A stretch of 64,000 bases of DNA from Bacillota bacterium. GTDB lineage: Bacteria > Bacillota > Clostridia > Acetivibrionales > DTU013. The position numbers were made by a program, and so were the translations under genes. Below, piece by piece: positions 33,747-42,397 of this stretch; the stretch's first letter is position 1; the number at the start of each line of letters is the position of its first letter. The DNA is taken from the NCBI GenBank assembly GCA_023411575.1, contig JAEYOP010000053.1:1-64000 (forward strand), written 5' to 3'. The notes under the pieces were generated by a model, which saw only the letters and a list, made by a program, of their open reading frames with translations, was not told where the DNA came from and searched no databases.

Positions 33747-36008
33747 ATGAAAAAACTGCACAACAAGATTCTGATTATTTTTATCCTCTTTGCAGCGATC
33801 CTGATCAACGCATTCAGTTCATTTTCCTCCAACGATTTCATAACCGGAAATGACGGGGCAATAGGTGCGGTAGCGACGGATTCTCCTGAAATCAGCAGTC
33901 CTTCGGGAATAATAGCCTCGCCGGAAACCACGAGCCCTTCGAGTATAGTGAGCCCATCGGAGACAACGAGTCCCTCGGCTATAACAAGCCCATCTAGTAT
34001 AACGAGTCCCTCCGGGATAAATCATCCGGCGCCAGCCGCCAACCTTCAAGCCATCTTCGTAAACAATAATAAATGCTATTACACGATTGTTGAAGAAAAC
34101 GGAGCCCAAAAGCATTTTGAAGCCAATTATAAAAACAGCGAAATCTCAGCGCCCCATGAAGTCAAAAAGTTCAATACGGAACGTGCCATACCCGGAAGCA
34201 ATATAATCCTGCAAAATCCCTTGCCTGTCAATGGATATTTTAAGGGATACATAGCCTTTAAAAAAGAAACGGAGCAGAGCGGATCAGTGGCCTATTTCAA
34301 AGGAGATTTGTCCCAGCATATGGACCTCTTTGAAATCGGGATTCCCGAGGGGGAAACGATAGAATTGCTTTTTGCGTCCAAAGACCTCCGCTATTTCTTC
34401 TATACCCAAAAGGGCGAGGATGCCACCCGCTTATTGGCTTATGATCTTGTGTCGGGCCAAAAGCGGAAAATCAGTGAAACGGGGAGAAACTACATCGTGG
34501 AATCGGACGGCGAAGGATTTGCTTTTTATGAAGCCGCTTTGCAGTCGGGCTCTAACGTGCCTATACTGGAGCAGCTCCCCGCGCTGGAACCGCTCAATGG
34601 GGAGGACTGGTTTTATTCCGATGAAAACCGGGAGGTGAAAGCATCCGGTTATGACACCGTTATCTTGAATGGAATTGTGATGGACCCGGAAACGGAAACC
34701 ATAAAATTCGGCTATAATGTCGGCATCACCAAGGATAAAATTTCCGTCATAACCCCAAAACCTATTTCCGGTAAGGAAAAAATCGATGCGACCGGCCTTG
34801 TCGTCAGCCCGGGCTTCATAGATATGCTGGCCTTTAATATGACGGCCACCGCTGCCAAATACAAGGTAACGGACGGGGTTACCACCTGCCTTTCCATGCA
34901 CGGATGTACTGCGGATTTCGGAAGCTTTTTCAAAAGCTATGGAAAAAATCCCCCGCTGGTCAATTACGGGGGAGCGTTGTTTGCAATAAAGCTGCGAAGG
35001 GAACTGGGGATCGGAGATTACTCCAAACCGACCAAAAGCCAGATCAACCGCATGGCCGAGCGCGCCAGGGAGGAAATTAAAAAAGGGGCCATCGCAGTAG
35101 CGTTCAGCCCGGAATACTACCCGGGTACAACGCCGGAAGAAATAAGGGCAATTATGAAGGTGGCCAGGGAGTACAACATACCTACCCATTTCCATGGCCG
35201 CTATTCCAGCGTAGAGGGGGAGCATACCGGAATAGATACCGTTAAGGAGATCCTGGGATATGCAAAAGAGCTGGATGCCCCCGTACATTTCATGCATTTG
35301 CACAGCTGCGGCGGAACCGGCTGCATGGAGGAAGCGCTGCAAATGATAAACGAAGCCAGATCGGAAGGGTACAAGGTAACCTATGATATATACCCCTACG
35401 ATTCCTGGGCTTCCCGGCTGAATATGGCAAGATTCAGGGGCGACTGGCAGAGCCGCTTCGACATTACTTACGCCGATCTGCAGATTCCGACGAAAGAGAG
35501 AGGTCTTACGGTGAATTCCTTTGCACAATACAAATCCAAAGGCGCGCTTTGTATCGCCTATGCAATGGACGAGCAGGAAGTCATTGCCGCATTGAAAGAG
35601 GATTATTGCATGATCGGCAGCGATGACGCCGTTTATACGGAGGGAGGGGCAAATTCCCACCCAAGAGCCTCGGGAACGTTTTCCAGGGTAATCGGCCGAT
35701 ATTCGCGGGATCTTGACGCGTTCTCCCTCATGGATGCGCTTCAGAAATTAACAATCAACAGCGCAAAACACCTGGAAGAGGTCGCACCTGCCATGAAGAG
35801 CCGCGGAAGACTGAGGGAAGGGTATGTGGCCGATATTACCCTCTTTGACTATTTCAAAATAAATGACAGATCGACTGCCGCGGCACCGGCAGTCACCTCG
35901 TCAGGCATACCCTATGTAATCATTTCAGGCCAGACAGTGCTGGACAAGAAAGGCCTGCATGCGTCTGCAAGAAGCGGGAAACCCATTAAAAGCGTCGGCA
36001 AGCCGTAA
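33747..36008 (+). CDS. Exported N-acyl-D-amino-acid deacylase-like amidohydrolase
   Basis: The N-terminus (KKLHNKILIIFILFAAILIN) is an uncleaved anchor or signal. A Ser/Pro repeat linker (about residues 46-92), a variable domain of about 200 residues and an amidohydrolase domain (about 290-735) follow. Typical parts are GVVTSPGFID-like (LVVSPGFIDML), VTDGVTTCLSMHGCTADFG, YNIPTHFHGRYS, HFMHLHSCGGTG, MIGSDDAVY and NSAKHLEEVAPAMKSRGRLR. This resembles D-aminoacylase/N-acyl-D-glutamate deacylase. I chose ATG 33747 over the GTG at 33735 because GAGG lies 6 nt before it. An extracytoplasmic location is unusual for this family. Confidence 0.78.
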   Translation: MKKLHNKILIIFILFAAILINAFSSFSSNDFITGNDGAIGAVATDSPEISSPSGIIASPETTSPSSIVSPSETTSPSAITSPSSITSPSGINHPAPAANLQAIFVNNNKCYYTIVEENGAQKHFEANYKNSEISAPHEVKKFNTERAIPGSNIILQNPLPVNGYFKGYIAFKKETEQSGSVAYFKGDLSQHMDLFEIGIPEGETIELLFASKDLRYFFYTQKGEDATRLLAYDLVSGQKRKISETGRNYIVESDGEGFAFYEAALQSGSNVPILEQLPALEPLNGEDWFYSDENREVKASGYDTVILNGIVMDPETETIKFGYNVGITKDKISVITPKPISGKEKIDATGLVVSPGFIDMLAFNMTATAAKYKVTDGVTTCLSMHGCTADFGSFFKSYGKNPPLVNYGGALFAIKLRRELGIGDYSKPTKSQINRMAERAREEIKKGAIAVAFSPEYYPGTTPEEIRAIMKVAREYNIPTHFHGRYSSVEGEHTGIDTVKEILGYAKELDAPVHFMHLHSCGGTGCMEEALQMINEARSEGYKVTYDIYPYDSWASRLNMARFRGDWQSRFDITYADLQIPTKERGLTVNSFAQYKSKGALCIAYAMDEQEVIAALKEDYCMIGSDDAVYTEGGANSHPRASGTFSRVIGRYSRDLDAFSLMDALQKLTINSAKHLEEVAPAMKSRGRLREGYVADITLFDYFKINDRSTAAAPAVTSSGIPYVIISGQTVLDKKGLHASARSGKPIKSVGKP
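33882..34022 (+). repeat. 18-bp tandem repeat encoding SPSxxT units
   Basis: Eight units, the last five of exactly 18 bp, encode SPSETT, SPSAIT, SPSSIT and SPSGIN variants. They make a flexible wall-spanning linker behind the membrane anchor of the amidohydrolase. Confidence 0.8.
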
Positions 36009-36052
36009 CGCTTTAGTGGAGTAATGTGATACTCAAGACCCAAACATCTTGA

Positions 36053-36109
36053 TTGACAGGTATAAAATGGGTGTGTTATTTTATAACTGGATAGAACATC
36101 CAGTTATAA
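36053..36109 (+). promoter_or_regulatory. Promoter and 12-bp palindrome before the TIR gene
   Basis: TTGACA (36053-36058) lies 17 bp before TTATTT (36076-36081). Immediately after comes a perfect inverted repeat TTATAACTGGAT-AGAAC-ATCCAGTTATAA (36081-36109). It covers the expected transcription start, so it is either an operator or a 5' leader hairpin. The gene starts 19 bp later behind AGGAG. Confidence 0.65.
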
Positions 36110-36127
36110 ACGTCAGGAGAAATAGCC

Positions 36128-37120
36128 ATGGGACATGACGTATTTATCTCATATTCCAGTAAGGATAAGGAGGTTGCCGATCAGGTATGTTTCATTCTGG
36201 AACGGGATGGAATCCGCTGCTGGATAGCGCCAAGAGACATAAGACCGGGTGAAAGGTATGCTATAAGCATAATAGAGGCAATAAAGGCCTGTAACGTTTT
36301 TGTTATTGTTTTTTCTAATAATGCTGTTATTTCCGAGCATGTTTCGGTGGAACTGGAAAGGGCTATGAGCAAGGGAATTCCGATTATTCCATTCAGGATT
36401 GAGAATCTGGAGCCGACCGGAGAAATGGAGTATTACCTGAGTGTGAGGCAATGGCTCGACGCATTTGATCCGCCTATCGAGCAGCACGTGCGGAAGCTTG
36501 CGTCTGTTATAAAAGTCTATATGGAACCGGCATTGTTTCCGGAGGCCCCGGAAAGGAGTGTACCGGGAAACGGTCTTGATACCCTCATTTCCGACATTTG
36601 TAAAAACACTCCGAAGGATCTGGCTAAAGGGTTTATACTTGTCATAGGGCCGGACGATGTCGATATAAAAATGGATTCGGTTTCGGAGAAGCTCTATGGG
36701 AATTCAGAGGAGCTGATGGCAAATAGTATAGGCTTTTTTTACCCATTTGAGCAATTCCAGGGAAGCGTTTTAGTATTGATTACCGACCGTGTTGCAGGGG
36801 CGATTGTCGATCGGCTGCTTGGCGGAGAACCGGACATATACGAAAGCAGGCAGCTTAATGAATTGGAATATACGGCCTTGAAATGCGAGTTTTCAGCAAT
36901 GACCGACTTTCTGAGCAATTCCTGGGATAATGTGATACAGATCGATTGGTCGAGGGGCTCGATGGTTACGGATAGGCAGTTGATACTGACATATTTGTCC
37001 GAACAGCGTTTCTTAAAAGTCTCATTGAGACTTAAAATTTCCAAGACAGAGGGTTTTTTTGATATATTTCTCCCGCTTGATACGCTTAAGCAGGCGATAA
37101 ATGGCTACAGGCCCCAATAG
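36128..37120 (+). CDS. TIR domain fused to a FliM/CheC-like domain
   Basis: A 330-residue soluble protein. Residues 1-135 are a bacterial TIR domain: HDVFISYSSKDKEVADQV, RCWIAPRDIRPG, and SEHVSVELERAMSKGIPIIP, where the Glu of VELERA is the likely NADase residue. Residues about 145-328 match the middle domain of FliM and its CheC relatives: GAIVDRLLGGEPD (about 224-236), LNELEYTALKCEF (about 243-255), NSWDNVIQID and a FFDIFLPLDTLKQAI end. FliM/CheC domains normally bind CheY-P or form the flagellar switch. No flagellar or defence gene stands next to it. The second domain is assigned by pattern, not by search. Confidence 0.75.
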   Translation: MGHDVFISYSSKDKEVADQVCFILERDGIRCWIAPRDIRPGERYAISIIEAIKACNVFVIVFSNNAVISEHVSVELERAMSKGIPIIPFRIENLEPTGEMEYYLSVRQWLDAFDPPIEQHVRKLASVIKVYMEPALFPEAPERSVPGNGLDTLISDICKNTPKDLAKGFILVIGPDDVDIKMDSVSEKLYGNSEELMANSIGFFYPFEQFQGSVLVLITDRVAGAIVDRLLGGEPDIYESRQLNELEYTALKCEFSAMTDFLSNSWDNVIQIDWSRGSMVTDRQLILTYLSEQRFLKVSLRLKISKTEGFFDIFLPLDTLKQAINGYRPQ

Positions 37121-37239
37121 GCGAGAACAGTATGGCGTCCTGTCGGAATGCCTAGAGGAAATGGGCGGTATTGAAAACGGCAGTTTATTAGGATAAAATT
37201 CTATTGACGGGGTTCAACTTTTGGGAATAGAGGGGTACC

Positions 37240-38007
37240 ATGCTACAGGAAGAAAGATTGATCCGAATAGTAGATTTTTTAAAGACCAACGGCGCAGCGA
37301 AGCTTTCGGACTTGTGCAGCTTGAATTCCGTCTCGATCGATACGGTGAGGCGCGACATCGACAGGCTGGAAAAGAACGATGTGATCAAAAAGGTCCACGG
37401 GGGCGCCGTGCTGAAAAACAACGACAACAGCCAGCTGGCCTTCGATGGTCGTACCATCAACAACCTGCACGCCAAAAGGGAGCTGGCCTGCCATATCCCC
37501 AAATACGTATCGGACGGCCAGACCATTGCGCTGAACAGCGGGACGACCAATATTGAAATTGCCAGGTACCTTGCGGAGAACTACAGCAGGCTGACCATCA
37601 TCACAAACAATCTGCGCATTGTGGAAATACTGGCTTCGGCCAAGCAGTTCAACATTATTCTTCTTGGCGGGATTTTCGATGTCAATGAGTATTCCGTATA
37701 CGGCAAGCAATGCGAGCGCGACATATTGCAGTACAATATCAACCTGGCGGTGATCTCCGTCAACGCCCTTTCCATCGCGAAAGGCCTTACCGACTTCCGG
37801 ATGAACGAGATCTCCATCATCCAGAACATGATCTCCTCGTCGGAGCACGCCATTGTCGCGGCCGACTCCAGCAAGTTTGAACGCATAGCATACCTGAACA
37901 TCTGCCCATTGGGGGAAATCGACGCCGTGATCACGGATTCCGGCTTATCCCCGGAAATTGCAGAGCGGTATGCCGGAGAAGGCGTAAAAATCATATACAA
38001 TACATGA
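37240..38007 (+). CDS. DeoR family regulator
   Basis: A 255-residue DeoR repressor. The N-terminal winged helix (about residues 5-60) has the family pattern LNSVSIDTVRRDIDRLEKND. The C-terminal sugar-phosphate sensor domain has LNSGTTNIEIAR, ITNNLRIVEIL, LGGIFDVNEYSVYG and the end VITDSGLSPE. It precedes the phosphonate operon, separated by a terminator and the Pho-box promoter, so it is a separate transcript. A ribose-phosphate intermediate of C-P lyase would be a fitting ligand, but this is inference. Confidence 0.85.
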   Translation: MLQEERLIRIVDFLKTNGAAKLSDLCSLNSVSIDTVRRDIDRLEKNDVIKKVHGGAVLKNNDNSQLAFDGRTINNLHAKRELACHIPKYVSDGQTIALNSGTTNIEIARYLAENYSRLTIITNNLRIVEILASAKQFNIILLGGIFDVNEYSVYGKQCERDILQYNINLAVISVNALSIAKGLTDFRMNEISIIQNMISSSEHAIVAADSSKFERIAYLNICPLGEIDAVITDSGLSPEIAERYAGEGVKIIYNT

Positions 38008-38041
38008 TAATATAATTCCGGTATAATCCCGTTCAATGGCT

Positions 38042-38092
38042 TGAAAGGATGTGGCAACCGCACTGAGGTGCGTTGATCATGTCCTTTTTTCT
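38042..38092 (+). terminator. Terminator after the DeoR gene
   Basis: A long imperfect stem (AAAGGA ... CGCAC, loop TGAG, GTGCG ... TCCTTT) is followed by a T-run (TTTTTT at 38085-38090). It separates deoR from the phosphonate operon. Confidence 0.7.
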
Positions 38093-38120
38093 GTTCTTTC
38101 GCTATACGCAGCAAAATATA

Positions 38121-38227
38121 TGCAATATATGTGCAAATTATAGGCATAACATTAGCATAACATATGTAATATGTATGTAAAATGTATGTAAAATGCCTTG
38201 TGACGGAATAAATTCTGTGATTATAAT
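38121..38227 (+). promoter_or_regulatory. Pho-box array and promoter of the phosphonate operon
   Basis: TGTAAT/TGTAAA motifs occur at 38165, 38176 and 38187, exactly 11 bp apart. On the minus strand they read ATTACA/TTTACA, the PhoP consensus with 5-bp spacers. Upstream, GCATAACAT repeats at 38144 and 38155 and TGCAA at 38121 and 38132 are also 11 bp apart. Immediately after the array, TTGTGA (38198-38203) and TATAAT (38222-38227) form a promoter with an 18-bp spacer. Activation by PhoP-P in phosphate starvation is the natural reading. Confidence 0.75.
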
Positions 38228-38283
38228 GGGTTGTCAGTGAAACGGATCTATATAAAATCATTTTTTGTGAAGGAGAACCGAAA

Positions 38284-39426
38284 ATGAAAATCAGCACATT
38301 TTTCAAGACGATTCTGAGCGCGGCAATGATCAGTGTCATGGCGTTGTCCATGGCGGCGTGCGGCGCGGAAACCCAGAGCACTTCCAGTCCGGCGGAAACC
38401 CAGGCGGCAGATCAGCCGGCCGGCCAGCCGGCGGACCAGACAGCCGGTCAGGCGACCGACCAGGCCAAGGACAGCAGCTATCCCGACAAAGTCACCCTCG
38501 TATGGTATCCCAACGAATCCGCAGCGGACTATCAGCCGGCTCGTGATGAGTTTGCGAAGCTGATAAAGCAGGCTACGGGAAAAGAAGTGGAACACAAGCT
38601 CACGACGGACTATGCCATCGCCATCGAGGCTCTTGCCAGCGGTACGGCCCAGATCTGCTTCATGGGCGCCCAGGGATACATCGAAGCAAATCAGAGGAGT
38701 GCGGATGTAAAGCCCCTTTTCGTGAACTCCGGTGCTTCCGGAACGCTGGATGACGCCATTTACTACAGCTGGTTCGCCGTAAACAAAGGCCAGGAAAGCA
38801 ATTACATGATCAATGGGGAATACGCCATTGACAATGTTCAGGGAAAGAAGATGTCCTTTGTTTCCAACAGCTCCACCTCGGGCTTCAAGGTCCCCACCAA
38901 TGCGATCATCACCCTGTTCAGCAAACAGGACAAATGGAAGAGCATCACGGCGGACAACCTGATTGAGGGCGGAAAGGACCAGTTCTTCTCCGAAGTGCTC
39001 TTCGGCGGCTCCCACCAGGGCTCCGCAGTGAATCTTCTGACGGGCAAGGCCGACATTGCCGCATTCTGCGATACCGAACTTGCGGCCTATATGAATCTTG
39101 TCTCCGGGGATCAGAACAAAGCCGGCGCAGTATACGAAGTGAAAGCCGACGCATCCGCACCCTTTGATGCCTTGAAGGGTAAGCAGTGCGTGATCATCCA
39201 GTCCACTCCCGTCCTCAACGGACCCTTCGCCTGCAATTCAAAGACCCTCAGCCCCGACGACGTCAAGAAGCTCCAGGAGCTGTTCACTTCCGATGAAATT
39301 GCCGGCAATCCCCAGATTTTTGTGCAAAAGGATTCCGGACTGGTCGGGATGTTCAAGAAGACGGATAAAGAGCGCTTCGTGCTCGTAGAAGACGCCTGGT
39401 TCAATCCCATTCGCGAGATGAAATAG
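38284..39426 (+). CDS. phnD: Phosphonate-binding lipoprotein PhnD
   Basis: A 380-residue substrate-binding lipoprotein. The lipobox MAAC (Cys at residue 22) lies at the end of the signal. A Gln/Ala/Pro-rich linker of about 40 residues is followed by the PhnD fold with LVWYPNESAADYQPARDEF, SGTAQICFMGAQGYIEA and a NSSTSGFKVPT ligand loop. AAGGAG precedes the ATG. It delivers phosphonates to the PhnC-E-E transporter encoded by the next three genes. Confidence 0.9.
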   Translation: MKISTFFKTILSAAMISVMALSMAACGAETQSTSSPAETQAADQPAGQPADQTAGQATDQAKDSSYPDKVTLVWYPNESAADYQPARDEFAKLIKQATGKEVEHKLTTDYAIAIEALASGTAQICFMGAQGYIEANQRSADVKPLFVNSGASGTLDDAIYYSWFAVNKGQESNYMINGEYAIDNVQGKKMSFVSNSSTSGFKVPTNAIITLFSKQDKWKSITADNLIEGGKDQFFSEVLFGGSHQGSAVNLLTGKADIAAFCDTELAAYMNLVSGDQNKAGAVYEVKADASAPFDALKGKQCVIIQSTPVLNGPFACNSKTLSPDDVKKLQELFTSDEIAGNPQIFVQKDSGLVGMFKKTDKERFVLVEDAWFNPIREMK

Positions 39427-39458
39427 GACGGCGCCGGAAGAAATTGGGGGAGATTGGA

Positions 39459-40241
39459 ATGCCTATATTGCAACTGAAAAAGGTAAGCAAAACCTACAAC
39501 AACATAACCAGGGCGCTGGAGGACATTTCCCTGACCGTCGAAAAAGGGGAGTTCGTTTCCATCATCGGTCCCTCAGGAGCAGGAAAATCAACCCTTCTGC
39601 GATGCATCAATCGATTGGTCGATGCATCGCAGGGTGATATTATTTTCGACGGCCAAAATATCAAACATATCCGGGGAAAAGAACTGCGGAGGGTCCGAAC
39701 GAAGATGGGAATGATCTTTCAGCATTACAACCTGGTAAATCGCTTAAGCGTCATCGAAAACGTATTGCATGGCAGGCTTGGTCAGAAATCAACCCTGGTC
39801 GGAGCCATAGGGATCTATTCGGAGAAGGAAAAGGAACAGGCTTTTCTGATCCTGGATAAGCTTGGCCTGACCGAACAGGCATACAAGCGCTGCGATGAGC
39901 TTTCCGGCGGACAGAAGCAGCGGGTGGGCATCGCAAGGGCCCTGATGCAGCAGCCGAAGCTGATTCTCTGCGACGAACCCATCGCCTCCCTCGATCCCAA
40001 TTCCTCCAAGATCATTATGGATTATCTGAGCGACATCAACACAACAATGGATATCACATGCATTGTCAACCTTCATCAGGTGGACGTGGCCCTGAAGTAT
40101 TCCAAGAGAATCATCGGCGTCACGGCAGGCCGGATCGTCTACGACGGACCGCCGAACAAGCTGGACACCAAAAAACTCCATGAAATCTACCAGTCCCAGG
40201 AAGGTCAGTTGATCAACGACATAGAGGAGTTGGCCATATGA
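39459..40241 (+). CDS. phnC: Phosphonate ABC transporter ATPase PhnC
   Basis: A 260-residue ATPase with Walker A GPSGAGKST, signature LSGGQKQRVGIARAL and Walker B LILCDEPIASLDP, in the PhnC arrangement with DITCIVNLHQVDVALKY. I chose ATG 39459 because GGGGGAG lies about 7 nt upstream; the open frame starts at a TTG at 39444. It overlaps the first phnE by 4 bp. Confidence 0.92.
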   Translation: MPILQLKKVSKTYNNITRALEDISLTVEKGEFVSIIGPSGAGKSTLLRCINRLVDASQGDIIFDGQNIKHIRGKELRRVRTKMGMIFQHYNLVNRLSVIENVLHGRLGQKSTLVGAIGIYSEKEKEQAFLILDKLGLTEQAYKRCDELSGGQKQRVGIARALMQQPKLILCDEPIASLDPNSSKIIMDYLSDINTTMDITCIVNLHQVDVALKYSKRIIGVTAGRIVYDGPPNKLDTKKLHEIYQSQEGQLINDIEELAI

Positions 40242-41041
40242 GCGGGAAGAAAAGCAGGGAGATTTCAGTTTTCGTAAAAAGAAGGCGGATCTACACCATT
40301 ACCTTCATAAGCGTTCTTGCGCTATTTACTTTCGCAGCCTTGATAACCGAGTATGACCCGGTAAAAGGGATCCTGTCCTTTCCCAAAGCGACGGTCTGGA
40401 TTGCCACCAATCTGATCCCGAATGCCAAATCCCTGGAGCGGCTGCCCAATATACTGAAAAAACTGGGAGAAACCGCGCTTCTCTCCGTGGCGGTCACGGT
40501 GGTTTCCGCCGTCTGCGCGTTCTTTTTCAGCCTGCTGGGCTCGAAAACGACAAAGGGAAACGGCATCATTGCCAGAGCGGTCCGAATCTTCGCGGCGTTT
40601 TTCCGCAACGTTCCCGACGTGGTCTGGGCGATCCTCCTGATGTTTTCCTTCGGACAGAATGTATTGACAGGCTTTTTTGCCCTGTTTTTCACGACCTTCG
40701 GCATGCTGACCCGAACCTTCATCGAAACCATAGACGAGGTCAGCAGCGATTGCGTCGAGGCGCTGAACGCTTCCGGCGCCACCTATATGCAGACGGTGTT
40801 CCAGGGGATTGTTCCGTCTTCCCTTTCCGAAATCATAACCTGGGTCCTCTTCATGATTGAAACCAACATCCGGAGTTCGACCCTGATCGGTATCCTGACC
40901 GGTACGGGAATCGGATATCTGTTTGATTTATATTATAAGCGGCTGGATTACTCGTCGGCGGGCCTTGTGGTCCTTTCCATCGTAATCCTGGTTATTGCGA
41001 TCGAGATGATTTCGACGAATATCAGAAAGGTGATTTTATGA
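40238..41041 (+). CDS. phnE: Phosphonate ABC permease PhnE (first)
   Basis: A 267-residue permease with about five membrane helices. The EAA loop reads DCVEALNASGATYMQTVFQG (about residues 169-188), and FRNVPDVVWAILLM is typical of PhnE. It overlaps phnC and the second phnE by 4 bp each, so the transporter subunits are translationally coupled. It forms the channel with the second PhnE. Confidence 0.9.
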   Translation: MSGKKSREISVFVKRRRIYTITFISVLALFTFAALITEYDPVKGILSFPKATVWIATNLIPNAKSLERLPNILKKLGETALLSVAVTVVSAVCAFFFSLLGSKTTKGNGIIARAVRIFAAFFRNVPDVVWAILLMFSFGQNVLTGFFALFFTTFGMLTRTFIETIDEVSSDCVEALNASGATYMQTVFQGIVPSSLSEIITWVLFMIETNIRSSTLIGILTGTGIGYLFDLYYKRLDYSSAGLVVLSIVILVIAIEMISTNIRKVIL

Positions 41042-41913
41042 TGACAAACGAGGCATTTGTCCTGCCAAATCCAACCCTCAGCTTTGAAATCCAGAAGCAT
41101 GTCCGCAAGACGGCAAACGGCAGAATCAAAACGGGTGCAAAAAGCAGAAGCAGCATTGCCATAAAGCTGACGGTGCTTGCGCTGCTGGGATTGACCATAT
41201 ATGGCTTTCTGACCTTTGATTATAAAAATATCAACTTTGCGGAAGCGGTAAGCAGTACCCTGAGCAACGTTAAAACGGTATTCTTTATGCCCAGGCTTAC
41301 TTATGATACGACAATGGGAATTTTATACCAGCTTCTGATTACTTTCTCCCTTGGTATCCTTTCCACCCTGTTCGGAGCCATTATCGCTTTCTTCGGCGCG
41401 CTGCTCTGCGCCAAGAACATCGGCAATCCCCGGACGGCGGTCGTCGTAAAAAGCCTTGTGGCTTTCGTCCGTGCCGTGCCGACCATCTTATGGGTGCTCA
41501 TTTTTGCCGTATCCGCCGGCCTCGGGGGCGTTGCCGCCGTCATCGGCCTTACCTTCCACAGCGCGGGGTATCTGGTCAAGGCCTATGCGGAGTCCATTGA
41601 AGAAATGGACAGCGGGATTATTGAAGCACTGAAGGCAAGCGGGGCGAATTTCTGGCAGATTGTCTTCCAGGCCATCCTGCCTTCCTCCATCACCTACTTT
41701 CTGGCGTGGACCTTCATGCGCTTCGAAATCAATTTCACAAACGCGATTGCCATGGGGGCCGCAGCAGGCGCCGGCGGGATCGGGTACAACCTGTTCATGG
41801 CGGGAAGCTTCTATTTCGACCTTCGCGAGATGGGCTACCTTACCTATGTGGTGGTGATCGCCGTCATTCTGCTGGAAACGGCGGCCACCAAAATCAAGGC
41901 GAATGTCCAATAA
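41038..41913 (+). CDS. phnE: Phosphonate ABC permease PhnE (second)
   Basis: A 291-residue permease paralogue with an extra basic N-terminal region of about 45 residues. FVRAVPTILWVLIFAVSAGL and the EAA loop SGIIEALKASGANFWQIVFQ match the family. Two PhnE genes in tandem indicate a heterodimeric channel. A 34-bp gap separates it from phnG. Confidence 0.9.
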   Translation: MMTNEAFVLPNPTLSFEIQKHVRKTANGRIKTGAKSRSSIAIKLTVLALLGLTIYGFLTFDYKNINFAEAVSSTLSNVKTVFFMPRLTYDTTMGILYQLLITFSLGILSTLFGAIIAFFGALLCAKNIGNPRTAVVVKSLVAFVRAVPTILWVLIFAVSAGLGGVAAVIGLTFHSAGYLVKAYAESIEEMDSGIIEALKASGANFWQIVFQAILPSSITYFLAWTFMRFEINFTNAIAMGAAAGAGGIGYNLFMAGSFYFDLREMGYLTYVVVIAVILLETAATKIKANVQ

Positions 41914-41947
41914 AGAGAACACAGTCCAATAAAGAGGATGCGACGAG

Positions 41948-42397
41948 ATGGATAAAAAGAGATTGTCCAGAATTTTAGCAAAAGCGGAGAGCAGCGTGGT
42001 GGCAGAGCTGGCGGAAAAAATAAAAAGGCGGCATTCCATCGTGATGGTCAAGGAGCCGAACAAGACCCTGGCCATGGTCAAAATGCGGGAGCCGGTCCGG
42101 GAAAGCCTTTTCTATATCGGCGAGGTCATGGTCTGCGAGGCGGTCGTGGAACTTGACGGGACCAAGGGAATAGCCGTTGCCATGGGAGATGATTTTGAAA
42201 AAACCCTGAATATGGCGATCCTTGACGCCGCCTGCAACAAAGGGGTGTTTCCCGACGAAGGGCTGCTGGTGGAACTGGAAAACGCGCAGGTGGAACGGGA
42301 ACAGAAGGAAAACGCAATGCATTTGAAAACGATGGTCCGTTTTCATTCCATAGATCAGGAGGCGCCAAGCGATGTCAGCTCTTTCAAAAAAGCATAG
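41948..42397 (+). CDS. phnG: C-P lyase subunit PhnG
   Basis: A 149-residue PhnG: KRLSRILAKAESSVVAEL at the start, GEVMVCEAVVELDGTKGIAV and MGDDFEKTLNMAILDAA in the middle. With PhnH, PhnI and PhnL it couples phosphonate to the ribose of ATP, giving ribose 1-phosphonate 5-triphosphate. It overlaps phnH by 26 bp. Confidence 0.9.
   Translation: MDKKRLSRILAKAESSVVAELAEKIKRRHSIVMVKEPNKTLAMVKMREPVRESLFYIGEVMVCEAVVELDGTKGIAVAMGDDFEKTLNMAILDAACNKGVFPDEGLLVELENAQVEREQKENAMHLKTMVRFHSIDQEAPSDVSSFKKA

Noticed and set aside
34431..35660. 409-codon minus-strand frame opposite the amidohydrolase
   Set aside because: No family motif, no start signal, and the plus strand has all amidohydrolase motifs.
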